A stretch of 64,000 nucleotides of DNA. Origin: Solilutibacter silvestris (GTDB lineage Bacteria; Pseudomonadota; Gammaproteobacteria; Xanthomonadales; Xanthomonadaceae). This document shows positions 37,101 through 45,085 of the stretch, piece after piece. The translations under genes were made by a program, and so were the position numbers. Below the pieces are notes generated by a model that was not told the origin of the DNA, ran no database searches, and saw nothing but the letters and a program-made list of their open reading frames with translations. Where the stretch lies: NCBI RefSeq assembly GCF_002895945.1, contig NZ_NPZB01000001.1:1069501-1133500 (forward strand), given 5' to 3'. Each line of letters opens with the position of its first letter. Positions within the stretch are counted from its first letter, which is position 1.

Positions 37101-37891
37101 AAGGATGGAACACCGGCTTCACCCTGCAGCAGGGTTCGCTGGACCAGGCCGATGGCAAGACCAACCGCCAGGCGATCAGCGTCACCGGTGGCTACACCAA
37201 CCCGGTTGCGCAGTGGCAGAGCAAGCTGGAGTGGCGCAAGGACAGCGGCGCCGAACGTCGTCGCCAGTGGGTGACCACCAACTGGTTCAACTACAAGTGG
37301 AACGAAAGCCTGCGTTTCGCCGGACGACTCAACATGTCCGACACGCAAGACGAAGTGCAGTCGATCGCCGGTGCGCGCTTCGTCGAAGGCAATGTCGGCT
37401 TCGCCTGGCGTCCGTGGAATTCCACCAAGTACGCACTGCTCGGCAAATACACCTATCTGTATGACGTGTCGGCATTGCCGCAGGTGGGCAGCGATACCGC
37501 CTACTACGACCAGCAAAGCCGCGTGTTCTCGATCGAAGGCGTCTATCACCCGCTGCCGCGCTGGGAATTCTCGGGCAAGCTGGCGCGTCGCGATGGCGAA
37601 GTGCGCTTCGGTCGATTCACCGGCGCATGGGAAAGTTCCGCGGCGACCTTCGGTGCAGTACAGGTGCGCTACGGCTTGATCCACACCGACTGGAACGCGC
37701 TGGCCGAATACCGCTGGCTGGGCGTCGACAAGGGCGGCATCCGCAAGGGCGTGCTGCTCGGCATTGATCGCAACATCACCAAGGGACTGCGTGTCGGCGT
37801 CGGCTACAACTTCACCGATTTCAGCGACAACCTCACCGACTTCAGCTACCGCCATCGCGGCTGGTTCCTGAACGTGGTGGGGAGTTATTGA
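34103..37891 (+). CDS. Very large outer-membrane beta-barrel protein candidate
   Basis: A 1262-residue exported protein with signal peptide 1-26 (ending GVHA). Residues ~30-330 are a soluble part with a C-x4-C pair (TNCGSDGCSDDG), followed by beta-sandwich-like segments. One of these (~300-400) reads NIAVYGSRVRIQGRNVPDQ. From ~430 to the end there are many alternating aromatic/polar strands (for example RLYLRVDWDKNQ, GVGATYVDEN and HTLYANYTYSTD), finishing RGWFLNVVGSY with a terminal aromatic residue, as in outer-membrane barrels. There is no TonB box or plug domain. The ATG at 34103 overlaps the stop of the DUF11-OmpA gene (ATGA), so the two are translated together. I do not recognise the family. 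A likely role is a pore or anchor for surface display of the neighbours; this is inference. Confidence 0.75.
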   Translation: MKKTKLKLLDYTLMCMLSGMAAGVHAQNTIPMEGNTPASTVGDTATNKPARDQQLPATTNCGSDGCSDDGNMLFKVISRGKRDPVVVGTEKSDSQTLQPDRRVSVKTGKVTSDWKHDLAPGQAVAVGKWSVQLPNGGVIWATEDPNLGQPQMAVSASNLVAYDGSKITKPVKFYGSSNYSAFMKRAEIVVFRASDSDLVTPLATIPLKLGAIMEGEWDGHIDAATGAPLRVGDELTYVVRAYSDDKTYDETYPARMQLVRPEEMEVQQQRTTAQSVQNGQRPLTDAAASEMLQIQQVFGQNTLRQQNIAVYGSRVRIQGRNVPDQRQVTINGQSMPVDLERKFVSEYLLPIGRYDFDVLVGKDGDVNSAHKKLDIDVTGRYFFGVGIADFTLSGNSVSGSVEPLANQPQFTKDSLLEGRLAFYLKAKAKGKYLWTAQADTQEKQVSQLFTGFWKADATDVFRQLDPDAYYPVYGDDSTTYRDVDTMGRLYLRVDWDKNQALWGNYNTGLTGTQYAQYVRSLYGAAVAWRSQATTKYAEPDTVLRAFGSQAQSTPGHSEFLGTGGSLYYLKHTGILPGSQQVVLEIRDPTTGSVINRVTLANGVDYEIDAYQGRILLTRPLSQVASENVHTLTRDTPLTGYTQILLVDYEYVPQGFKADDVAAGLRVKHWFGDHVGVGATYVDENRSGDDYRMAGADLTLQAGRGTYLKVEQTHTQSTSAPIFYSSNGGLSFTQTNAAQLANASGTARAVEARINTKELGWTQREWQGGAWWRDVDAGYSISRYDIGQPVHEVGAEVLGDVSDVLRMYARVSRAERGSDLLEQAQITADWRLNERSLLSAELRRVDQRSAGVESVGTLLAAKYSQHIGTSLDVYGIAQLTLDDDSGKYAKNNAFTAGAKYIFGNLSNIGGEATVGDRGNAVSVNGEYRVSQNHTLYANYTYSTDTTQYDPLFNPSVTPGWTVGQRWQLNSKVNVFNESQYLKAPNQSGLANTFGMNFYPSQGWNTGFTLQQGSLDQADGKTNRQAISVTGGYTNPVAQWQSKLEWRKDSGAERRRQWVTTNWFNYKWNESLRFAGRLNMSDTQDEVQSIAGARFVEGNVGFAWRPWNSTKYALLGKYTYLYDVSALPQVGSDTAYYDQQSRVFSIEGVYHPLPRWEFSGKLARRDGEVRFGRFTGAWESSAATFGAVQVRYGLIHTDWNALAEYRWLGVDKGGIRKGVLLGIDRNITKGLRVGVGYNFTDFSDNLTDFSYRHRGWFLNVVGSY

Positions 37892-37944
37892 TCGATGCTT
37901 GGAAGGGTGCCTCGCTGCATCGCTTTCGCAATGGGGAACGAATC

Positions 37945-39681
37945 GTGTTCGTGAACAAGTCCGATGTGATGCGCAATTGGCATCTGCGTGTGTGTCTCCT
38001 GCTTGCCGGTTTGTTGCTGGCCGGGCAGGCGATGGCGCAAACAGTGCGTTGGGAGGACTATCGCGGCGATCAGAACACCGCTACCGATGCCAACTACAAC
38101 GGCCCCTCGGGCATCCCGAAATTCACCAATTATCCCAATGCCGTTGCCATCGCCAACTTGCGGGCGGTGTCGGCGAATTCCGCGAACGCGGTGCGGACCG
38201 GAACCAGCGCCACCATCGACTTCGCCAGCGGTGCCACAAACGCCTTGTGTGACAACCGGAGCAACACCAACAGCGTGCCGTGTCGCCTCCAGGCGCAGGG
38301 CAAGGTTGCGTATGCATTGGTCCAGTTCCCGAACGCCGGTACCTATACCATCGCCGCCGCGCATGACGACAACGTGGTGATCGAACTGTCACCCGATTTC
38401 ACCAACACGAATTACCGCACGGCCAGTTACAGCATCCTGGCGGGTTCGGTGTCCGACTGGAGCAGCAGCGAAACGGATTTCCAGACTTTTGGAACCTTCA
38501 CCGCTGCCAACGCCAACAGTTGCGCGCTGCTGCGGATGTACTGGAACAACCAGGCAGGCTTGAACTACAACCACTTGCAATGGACCACTCCTGGAGGCAC
38601 CACCCAGATCATCCCCGCGTCGGCGTTTCGCGACCCGGCGTCCGTGAGCAGCGCCAATGGTTGCAACGGTTCGATCAGCGGCAACGTCGCCGGCATCACC
38701 TTGAACAAGGTGATCGGTTCTCCGCGTATCGATGCCGCCGACCAGTTCACCATCCAGATCGGCCTCACCGCGGGCGGGGGCACAGTCGCTGCCGCGACCA
38801 CGGCCGGTTCCGGCACCGGGCAACAGGCCAGCACCAACTTCGCGACGACGACTGGCATGACGTATTACCTGCGCGAAGTGATGGCAGCGGGCTCATCCAG
38901 CCTCGCGAATTACGACACCACCTCGATTGCCTGTACCCGCAACGGGACCGCGTTCGCGCCGACCGTTGTCTCTTTGCCGAATCGACAATGGAGCGTTGTG
39001 CCGGGCGCGACCGACCAGATCGTCTGCACCATCACCAACACGACGACAGCGGTGAAGCCGAGCGTAACCGTCAACAAGGTCAGCGTGGGCGGCACTGGTG
39101 CGTTCACCTTCAGCGGCAGCAATGGCGTGACCAGCCAGACCATCACCACCACGGGCGACGGCGTGCCCGCGGCGGGCACTTCAGACCCGTTGACGACTGC
39201 CGGTACGCAGACCACCGTCACCGAAGGCTCGCCGCCGACAGGTTGGACTCTGCAAAGCATCGGTTGCAGCGGCATGGGCTCGGGCGGCACGGCCACGCCG
39301 AACATCTCCACGCGCACGGTGACGCTGGATGCCGCCGCCACCGCGAATGGCAGTGCCATCGCCTGCACGTTTACCAACCGCAAGCTCACGGTGGACCTGT
39401 CGATCACCAAGACCGACGGAGTCACTTCGATCGTCGCCGGCAGCACCACGACTTACACGATTCGCGTCACCAACAACGGTGTCGACACCGCGACGGGCGC
39501 GACAATTACCGATCCGGTTGCATCCCATCTGACCAAGACGGCGGTTGCCTGTTCGGCTACGCCCGGGCAATGCATTGCCGCGCCAACGATCTTGCAACTG
39601 GAAAGTGCCGGCGGATATGCACTTCCCGCCCTGGCGGCCGGGCAGTTCTACGAAATCAGCGTGACCTGCAACGTCAATTGA
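37945..39681 (+). CDS. Exported PA14-like / DUF11 protein
   Basis: About 578 residues with a signal peptide (hydrophobic VCLLLAGLLLAGQAMA, cleavage near 31). Residues ~33-230 resemble a PA14/GLEYA-type beta-barrel. The pattern includes FPNAGTYTIAAAHDDNVVIEL, then LRMYWNNQAGLNYNHLQW and an ending at IIPASAF; such domains often bind carbohydrate. Two prealbumin/SpaA-like beta modules follow (~250-475, each with a Cys near IACT), then a DUF11 module (~484-578: VDLSITKTDGVTS) that ends SVTCNVN. There is no C-terminal anchor. The GTG at 37945 follows GGGGAA; the ATG at 37969 also gives a full signal peptide and is the main alternative. The gene starts 53 bases after the barrel gene. Function inferred: secreted or surface-bound adhesin component. 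Confidence 0.7.
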   Translation: MFVNKSDVMRNWHLRVCLLLAGLLLAGQAMAQTVRWEDYRGDQNTATDANYNGPSGIPKFTNYPNAVAIANLRAVSANSANAVRTGTSATIDFASGATNALCDNRSNTNSVPCRLQAQGKVAYALVQFPNAGTYTIAAAHDDNVVIELSPDFTNTNYRTASYSILAGSVSDWSSSETDFQTFGTFTAANANSCALLRMYWNNQAGLNYNHLQWTTPGGTTQIIPASAFRDPASVSSANGCNGSISGNVAGITLNKVIGSPRIDAADQFTIQIGLTAGGGTVAAATTAGSGTGQQASTNFATTTGMTYYLREVMAAGSSSLANYDTTSIACTRNGTAFAPTVVSLPNRQWSVVPGATDQIVCTITNTTTAVKPSVTVNKVSVGGTGAFTFSGSNGVTSQTITTTGDGVPAAGTSDPLTTAGTQTTVTEGSPPTGWTLQSIGCSGMGSGGTATPNISTRTVTLDAAATANGSAIACTFTNRKLTVDLSITKTDGVTSIVAGSTTTYTIRVTNNGVDTATGATITDPVASHLTKTAVACSATPGQCIAAPTILQLESAGGYALPALAAGQFYEISVTCNVN

Positions 39682-39787
39682 TCTGCCGCAGGAACAATTT
39701 TTTGCTGGCTGGGATCACGAATTCGCCGGGTTGACCGCAACCGATTGGGCGTATCGTACGGGCACGCATTCACGCTACATTGCTCTG

Positions 39788-41287
39788 ATGACCAATTGTC
39801 GTTTTGCATGGCTGGTTCGATGGAATGCTGCACGGACGGCGTTGCCCACGTTGCTGCTGGCGATGTGCATGCCTTCGTTGGCGCAGGCCCAGCTGTATTC
39901 GAAGACGACATCCGGCGCCTGGAGCTACACCATTCCGGCCAATACCTATTTCGTCACGGTGACCGTGGTCGGCGGTGGTGGTGGCGGTGGTGGTTGGGAC
40001 GCAGTCGGCAAGGGTGGTGATGGCGGAAAGAGCGCCAGCGTGACTGGGGTTGTCGGTGTCACTCCAGGGCAAGTATTGAGCGGTACGGTTGCAGCCGGTG
40101 GTACCGGTGGCGCGTCGCCTAACAGCGCTGCCCCATGCACGGGTGGTGGTGTTGGTGGAACGGGTGGCGCGACGGGTGGCCGTGGCGGCCATCAGAGTTG
40201 CGGATCCGGATACAGCGGCGGCGGCGGTGGCGGCGGCGGAAGTACCACGCTGGTGATCAGCGCGAACATCGTGTTGCAGGCCGGTGGCGGTGGCGGTGGC
40301 GGTGGTGGCGGATTGAACAACCCGGCAACGGTGACCGGTGTGGCTGCGAATGCAACCGCATTGACGGGTGTTGCGACGTGTTCGGCCACGGCTGGTGTCC
40401 AGGGTACGAATGCCCCGGGCGATGGTGGCGGTGGCGGTGGCGGCGGCGCTGGATCGACAGGAGGCGCCGGAGGTAACTTCGGTGCCGATAACACCACGAC
40501 ACCTTCAACCGCAGGCGGCGGTGGTGGTTCCTGCTACCTGACGGGTGGTGCCACATATGTCGATGCCGTGGCGTTGGCGACCGGAGTCGGTGGTGGTACT
40601 GGTGCAACCGGATACGCGACCGGCGGCAGTGGAAGCACGGGTAGCGTGACGATCACGGCGCTGCCCTCGTTGCTGTTGCAGAAGACTTGGGGCGCGAACT
40701 CCCGCACCACGGACAGCATCGCCGTTTCGACGACGGGTGGAACCAAGGTTGCCACGGTGTCTTCCAGTGGAGTCGTGGCAGGTGGAACCACGGCTGGAAC
40801 CCGCGTCTACGAGAAAGCCGGCGATGCCATCACGTTGCCGGCGGAAACATTCACGCCAGGTGCGAGTTCGACGGCATACACGGCGACCCTGACCTGCACC
40901 AACGCGACCTCGCCACCAACGAACGCAACGCCGCCGCGCAGCATCACCCTCACGGCTGCGGACACGGCCGCCGTGTGTACTTATACAAACAAGCCGAATG
41001 CCGATCTCTCGATCACCAAGAGCAATGGCGTCACGACGGTGGTATCGGGCCAGCCAACGACATACACCATCGTGATCAGCAACGGCGGGCCTGCGCCTGC
41101 CAACAATTCGACCGTGACGGATACGCCGGGTTCGGGCTTGAGTGGCTGCGTGGTGACGTGTACCGGAACTACTGGCGGTGCATCGTGTCCGGCACCGCTG
41201 GCGAACGTGCTGACAAGCGGTGCGACAATTGCGACCCTCCCGGGAAGCAGCACTGTCACGCTATCGGTCACTTGCAACGTCAACTGA
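39788..41287 (+). CDS. Exported glycine-rich / DUF11 protein
   Basis: About 499 residues with a signal peptide ending LAQA (34). A beta-strand entry (WSYTIPANTYFVTVTVVGGG) opens a glycine-rich domain (~61-285) with runs of up to 9-10 glycines, of the Gly-rich exported type. Then a module starting LLLQKTWGANS (~296) is similar to one in the DUF11-OmpA protein (LILQKTWAANS). The C-terminal DUF11 module (~405-499, ADLSITKSNGVTT) ends SVTCNVN, as in the preceding gene product. The ATG at 39788 is chosen for the signal peptide although no Shine-Dalgarno is seen; a TTG at 39731 is possible. A 106-base gap separates it from the gene before. Its stop codon touches the stop of the convergent mgtE. Confidence 0.7.
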   Translation: MTNCRFAWLVRWNAARTALPTLLLAMCMPSLAQAQLYSKTTSGAWSYTIPANTYFVTVTVVGGGGGGGGWDAVGKGGDGGKSASVTGVVGVTPGQVLSGTVAAGGTGGASPNSAAPCTGGGVGGTGGATGGRGGHQSCGSGYSGGGGGGGGSTTLVISANIVLQAGGGGGGGGGGLNNPATVTGVAANATALTGVATCSATAGVQGTNAPGDGGGGGGGGAGSTGGAGGNFGADNTTTPSTAGGGGGSCYLTGGATYVDAVALATGVGGGTGATGYATGGSGSTGSVTITALPSLLLQKTWGANSRTTDSIAVSTTGGTKVATVSSSGVVAGGTTAGTRVYEKAGDAITLPAETFTPGASSTAYTATLTCTNATSPPTNATPPRSITLTAADTAAVCTYTNKPNADLSITKSNGVTTVVSGQPTTYTIVISNGGPAPANNSTVTDTPGSGLSGCVVTCTGTTGGASCPAPLANVLTSGATIATLPGSSTVTLSVTCNVN

Positions 41288-42649
41288 TCAACGCATCAGC
41301 AACAGCGTCGCCAGTCCAAGGAAACTCAGGAACCCCATCACGTCGGTGATGGTGGTGAGGATGACGCCGCCGGCCAGCGCGGGATCAAAGCCCATGCGCT
41401 TGACCATCACCGGCACGAACACACCGCCGAGCGCGGCCGCGGTGAAGTTGATGGTGAGCGCCAGTGCGATCACGAATGCCAGCATCGGGTCGTGGAACCA
41501 CAGCAGCACGATCAGCGCCAGCAGCAGGCCGATGCCGATGCCGTTGATGATGGCGATGCGCACTTCCTTCCACACCAGCGTCATCACGTTGCTGGGGCCG
41601 ATCTGGCCGAGGGCGAGGCCGCGCACCATCAGCGCCAATACCTGCGTGCCGGAATTGCCGCCCATGCCGGCGACGATCGGCATCAACACCGCCAGCGAGA
41701 CGAGATGGGCGATCGTGCCCTGGAACTGGCCGACCACCGATGACGCGAGGAAGGCAGTGCCAAGGTTGATGGTGAGCCACAGCATGCGTCGGCGGAATGC
41801 GCGGCGCACCGGCGAGAACAGGTCTTCTTCCTCGTCGAGGCCTGCCGCCGACATCGCCTGGTGTTCGGCCTGGTTGCGGATGATGTCGACGACGTCATCG
41901 ATGGTGATGCGGCCGAGCAGGATGTTGTTGTCGTCCACCACCGGCGCCGAAATCCAGTCGTGGTCGGAGAACTGGCGCGCGACTTCATCCGAGGTTTCGT
42001 GGACGTCGATCGCCGGTTGCTCGTCGTCCATCAACTCGTTCACCGAGGTGTTCGAATCGTGGGTCAGCAACGCCTGCAGCGCGATGCGTCCGAGGTACTG
42101 GTGGCGCTTGCTCACCACGTAGAGATGATCGGTGTGTTCCGGCAGTTCGCCGCGCAGGCGCAGGAAACGCAGCACGACATCGACGGTGGTGTCGGTGCGC
42201 ACGGTGACCACGTCGGGATTCATCAGGCGGCCGGCGGTGTCTTCCTCGTAGGACAGCACCTGTTCCAGCCGTTCGCGATTCTCGCGATCCATCGACTTCA
42301 ACACTTCGTCGACGACGGTGTCGGGCAGATCCTCGGCGAGATCGGCGAGATCGTCGATGTCGAGGTCTTCGACCGCGGCGACCAGTTCGTCGGGATCCAT
42401 GTCGGCGATCAGGCCTTCGCGGACTTCCTCGCCGACGTGGACCAGTACCTCGCCGTCATCTTCGGGATCGACCAGACCCCAGACCACGCTGCGCTTGGGT
42501 GGCGGCAACGATTCCAGCAGGTTGCCGATTTCCGCCGGCGACAACGTGTTGACGAGCCGACGCACTGGCCCGAGGCGGCCGCTGTCGAGCGCGTCGCTGA
42601 GCAGGCGCAGCTGTCGTGCAGTCTTGTCGTGGCGGAGGATTTCGGCCAA
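41288..42649 (-). CDS. mgtE: Magnesium transporter MgtE
   Basis: A 453-residue Mg2+ channel. The acidic N-domain (~1-135) contains the repeating VDPEDDGEVLVHV and LDIDDLADLAEDLPD segments. A CBS pair follows (~140-265: AGRLMNPDVVTVRTDTT and LLGRITIDDVVDII). The C-terminal five-helix pore has the family motif MPIVAGMGGNSGTQ and an Asp in TITDVMGF. N and CBS domains sense cytoplasmic Mg2+ and gate the pore. It is the last gene of the long minus-strand run, starting 12 bases after the EI gene. Such linkage to the PTS genes is common in this order. Confidence 0.95.
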   Translation of the reverse strand: MAEILRHDKTARQLRLLSDALDSGRLGPVRRLVNTLSPAEIGNLLESLPPPKRSVVWGLVDPEDDGEVLVHVGEEVREGLIADMDPDELVAAVEDLDIDDLADLAEDLPDTVVDEVLKSMDRENRERLEQVLSYEEDTAGRLMNPDVVTVRTDTTVDVVLRFLRLRGELPEHTDHLYVVSKRHQYLGRIALQALLTHDSNTSVNELMDDEQPAIDVHETSDEVARQFSDHDWISAPVVDDNNILLGRITIDDVVDIIRNQAEHQAMSAAGLDEEEDLFSPVRRAFRRRMLWLTINLGTAFLASSVVGQFQGTIAHLVSLAVLMPIVAGMGGNSGTQVLALMVRGLALGQIGPSNVMTLVWKEVRIAIINGIGIGLLLALIVLLWFHDPMLAFVIALALTINFTAAALGGVFVPVMVKRMGFDPALAGGVILTTITDVMGFLSFLGLATLLLMR

Positions 42650-42661
42650 GACGCGCTTCCG

Positions 42662-44386
42662 TTAATCCATCGCGGCGGTGGCGTGCAGCCAGTCGAGGAT
42701 GGCGGCGCGATCCTGCAGGCGCAGCAACTGCGGCAACATCGCGCGGCGCGCTTCGAACGAGCAGGCGCGGATGGCCTTGCGCACTTCCAGCAGGCTCGAC
42801 GAGTGCATGCTGAACTGCTCGAGGCCGAGCGTGAGCAGCAATGGCGCGAACATCGGATCCGCGGCGAATTCCCCGCACATCGCCACCGGCCGTCCGCGCA
42901 GGCGCGCGGTGCGGATGATGTCGGCGAGCACGCGCAGCACCGCCGGATGCAGCGGCGTGTAGAGATCGTCCAGCGCATCATTGCCGCGATCGGCGGCGAG
43001 CAGGTATTGCACCAGGTCATTGGTGCCGATCGAGACGAAATCGACCAGGCCGATCCAGCGCGACATCGACAACGCGGCGGAGGGGACCTCGATCATCGCG
43101 CCGAGCGGCACTTCCTCGCGGATCGCAGTGTGCGTCTTCGACAGTTCCCCGTGCAGGCGCTTGACGCGCAGGCGCACCGCCTTGATCTCCTCGCGGCTCG
43201 ACACCATCGGCAACAGGATGCGCACCGGTCCGTAGGCCGAGGCGCGCAGGATCGCGCGCAGTTGGTCATCGAACAAATCGGGACGACGCAGCGACAGGCG
43301 GATGCCGCGCACGCCGAGCGCGGGGTTGGGTTCGTCGGGGAGGGCGAGGCCAGTGCGGTCGGCCTTGTCGGCGCCGATGTCGAGCGTGCGGATGGTGACG
43401 GGACGCCCGGCCATGCCGAGCACGGCATCGCGGTAGGCGAGGAACTGCTCCTCCTCGTCTGGCACTTCATCGCGTTGCAGGAACAGGAATTCGGTGCGAT
43501 AGAGGCCGACGCCATTGGCGCCGAGCATGTGGCCGGTGGCGATGTCCTCGCGCGTTTCCGCGTTGATCCACAGTTCGATGTCGTGGTCGTCGCGGGTACG
43601 GGTGCGTTCACGCCGGAGTTTTTGCAGGGCCTTGCGTTCGCGCTGTTCCTCGCGGGCCTTGGTCCGGTGCTGGCGCAGGTCGCTGGCCGATGGCTCGACG
43701 ATGATCGCGCCGCTGTCGCCGTCGACGATCAGCACGTCGCCGTCGTTGATGTCGGCCAACGCTTCGGCGGAACCGCTGACCATCGGCAGGTGCAGGCTGC
43801 GCGCGAGGATGGCGCTGTGCGAATAGGCGCTGCCGGAGACCGAGACGATGCCGAGCACGCCCTGCGATGGCAACTTGGCGAGATCGGCGGGCGCGACGCT
43901 GGGGCTGACGAGTATGTCGCCCGCGGCGCCTGCGGTCTCGGCATCGCGCTGGTGCAACGCGGTGTGGATGCGCAGGATCACCTGGTCGATGTCTTCCATG
44001 CGTCCGCGCAGATAGGCATCGTCCATCGCGGCGAACGCGGCGGCGACGCGGTCGCGTTGCAGGCGCAGGGCGTAGTCGGCGCTGCACAGTTCGTCCTGCA
44101 CCAGCGATTTCAGGCCGCGCAACAGTTCGAGATCGTCCAGCACCAGGGTGTGCACGTCGATCAGGTCGCGCACTTCGGGGGTCAGGCTGTCTTGCAGCTT
44201 CTCGCGCAATGCGGCCATCTCGCCGCGCACCACGCCGATCGCGGAACGCAGCCGTGCCAGTTCGTCCGGCACATCGGCTTGCGGGATATGTTCCTCACGG
44301 ATCTGCAGGGGGTGGGTGTGCACCACGCGCGCACGACCCAGCGCGCTGCCGCGCGCGGCCGGTTGCCCCTGGTAGACACGACGCAC
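42662..44386 (-). CDS. ptsI: Phosphoenolpyruvate-protein phosphotransferase (enzyme I)
   Basis: A 574-residue EI that takes phosphate from PEP and passes it to HPr. The phospho-His region is SGSAYSHSAILARSLHLP near residue 190. The PEP-binding site includes TEFLFLQRD near 300 and the C-terminal MCGEFAADP near 505, where Cys is the acid-base residue. It has no N-terminal GAF domain, so it is the classical EI and not PtsP. The GTG start at 44386 follows AAGGGGAA and lies three bases after the HPr stop. No sugar-specific permease is in the window, consistent with a purely regulatory PTS acting with HprK. Confidence 0.94.
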   Translation of the reverse strand: MRRVYQGQPAARGSALGRARVVHTHPLQIREEHIPQADVPDELARLRSAIGVVRGEMAALREKLQDSLTPEVRDLIDVHTLVLDDLELLRGLKSLVQDELCSADYALRLQRDRVAAAFAAMDDAYLRGRMEDIDQVILRIHTALHQRDAETAGAAGDILVSPSVAPADLAKLPSQGVLGIVSVSGSAYSHSAILARSLHLPMVSGSAEALADINDGDVLIVDGDSGAIIVEPSASDLRQHRTKAREEQRERKALQKLRRERTRTRDDHDIELWINAETREDIATGHMLGANGVGLYRTEFLFLQRDEVPDEEEQFLAYRDAVLGMAGRPVTIRTLDIGADKADRTGLALPDEPNPALGVRGIRLSLRRPDLFDDQLRAILRASAYGPVRILLPMVSSREEIKAVRLRVKRLHGELSKTHTAIREEVPLGAMIEVPSAALSMSRWIGLVDFVSIGTNDLVQYLLAADRGNDALDDLYTPLHPAVLRVLADIIRTARLRGRPVAMCGEFAADPMFAPLLLTLGLEQFSMHSSSLLEVRKAIRACSFEARRAMLPQLLRLQDRAAILDWLHATAAMD

Positions 44387-44389
44387 TGG

Positions 44390-44659
44390 TCATTCCCCTT
44401 CGTCGAAGCGACGTGCGAACAGATCGACGACCGCGGCGACCGCAGCCTCGGCGTCATCGCCTTCGGCACGCACCACCACCACGCTGCCGACGCCGGCTGC
44501 CAGCATCATCACGCCCATGATGCTCTTGGCATCGATTTCGCGACCGCGCGCCGCCAGCATGATCCGCGACTTGAACGGCGTCGTCGTCTGCACCAGTTTC
44601 GCGCTGGCCCGCGCGTGCAGGCCGAGTTTGTTGATGACGGGAATTTCGCGTTCGATCAT
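44390..44659 (-). CDS. ptsH: Phosphocarrier protein HPr
   Basis: An 89-residue HPr. The EI-phosphorylated His is in NKLGLHARASAKL (residue ~15). The regulatory Ser is in DAKSIMGVMMLAA (residue ~46), the target of the HPr kinase encoded three genes upstream. It relays phosphate between EI and the EIIA proteins. It sits between the EIIA-Man gene (three bases) and ptsI (three bases), all one transcript. Confidence 0.96.
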   Translation of the reverse strand: MIEREIPVINKLGLHARASAKLVQTTTPFKSRIMLAARGREIDAKSIMGVMMLAAGVGSVVVVRAEGDDAEAAVAAVVDLFARRFDEGE

Positions 44660-44662
44660 TGT

Positions 44663-45055
44663 TCAGCCCTCGTCCAGCACAACGCCGTTGCGTCCGCCCA
44701 CCGATGCGATCGACTGCAATCCGGCGAGATCGTGATCGGCGTAATTCATCACCCGCAGCACCATCGGCAGGCTCACGCCCGACACGCGCTTCGCCGGTGT
44801 GCCCAGGCGCACCAGTTGCGCGGCGAGATTGCTCGGGCTGGCGCCATAGACATCGGTCAGCACCAGCACGCCATCGCCGTCGTCGACCTTGCGCAGTTCC
44901 GCGCTGGCCAGCGGCAACGCGGTTTCGAGGTCGAGGTCGAACGGCAATTCGTAGCTGCCGGCACGCAGCGGCATCCGCCGCAACATGCGTTCCGCGACCG
45001 CCAGCAGGGGGCGGGCGATACCTTCATGGGTGACGAGGAGGAGTCCGACGCTCAT
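44663..45055 (-). CDS. PTS system mannose-type EIIA component
   Basis: A 130-residue EIIA of the mannose (EIIA-Man/PtsL-like) class. The phospho-His is in LLVTHEGIARPLL near residue 10, and the VLVLTDVYGASPSN block is family-typical. No cognate EIIB/C/D genes are nearby. In related proteobacteria this stand-alone EIIA, with EI, HPr and HprK, forms a regulatory chain rather than a sugar uptake system. It starts 30 bases after rapZ. Confidence 0.9.
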   Translation of the reverse strand: MSVGLLLVTHEGIARPLLAVAERMLRRMPLRAGSYELPFDLDLETALPLASAELRKVDDGDGVLVLTDVYGASPSNLAAQLVRLGTPAKRVSGVSLPMVLRVMNYADHDLAGLQSIASVGGRNGVVLDEG

Positions 45056-45085
45056 GGCGCCAAGGTAACAGAAACCGCGGAAAAC

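Noticed and set aside
39970-40460. GGT/GGC runs as phase-variable simple repeats
   Set aside because: Length changes by whole triplets would keep the frame, so on/off switching is not expected, and the runs are mixed GGT/GGC rather than pure.
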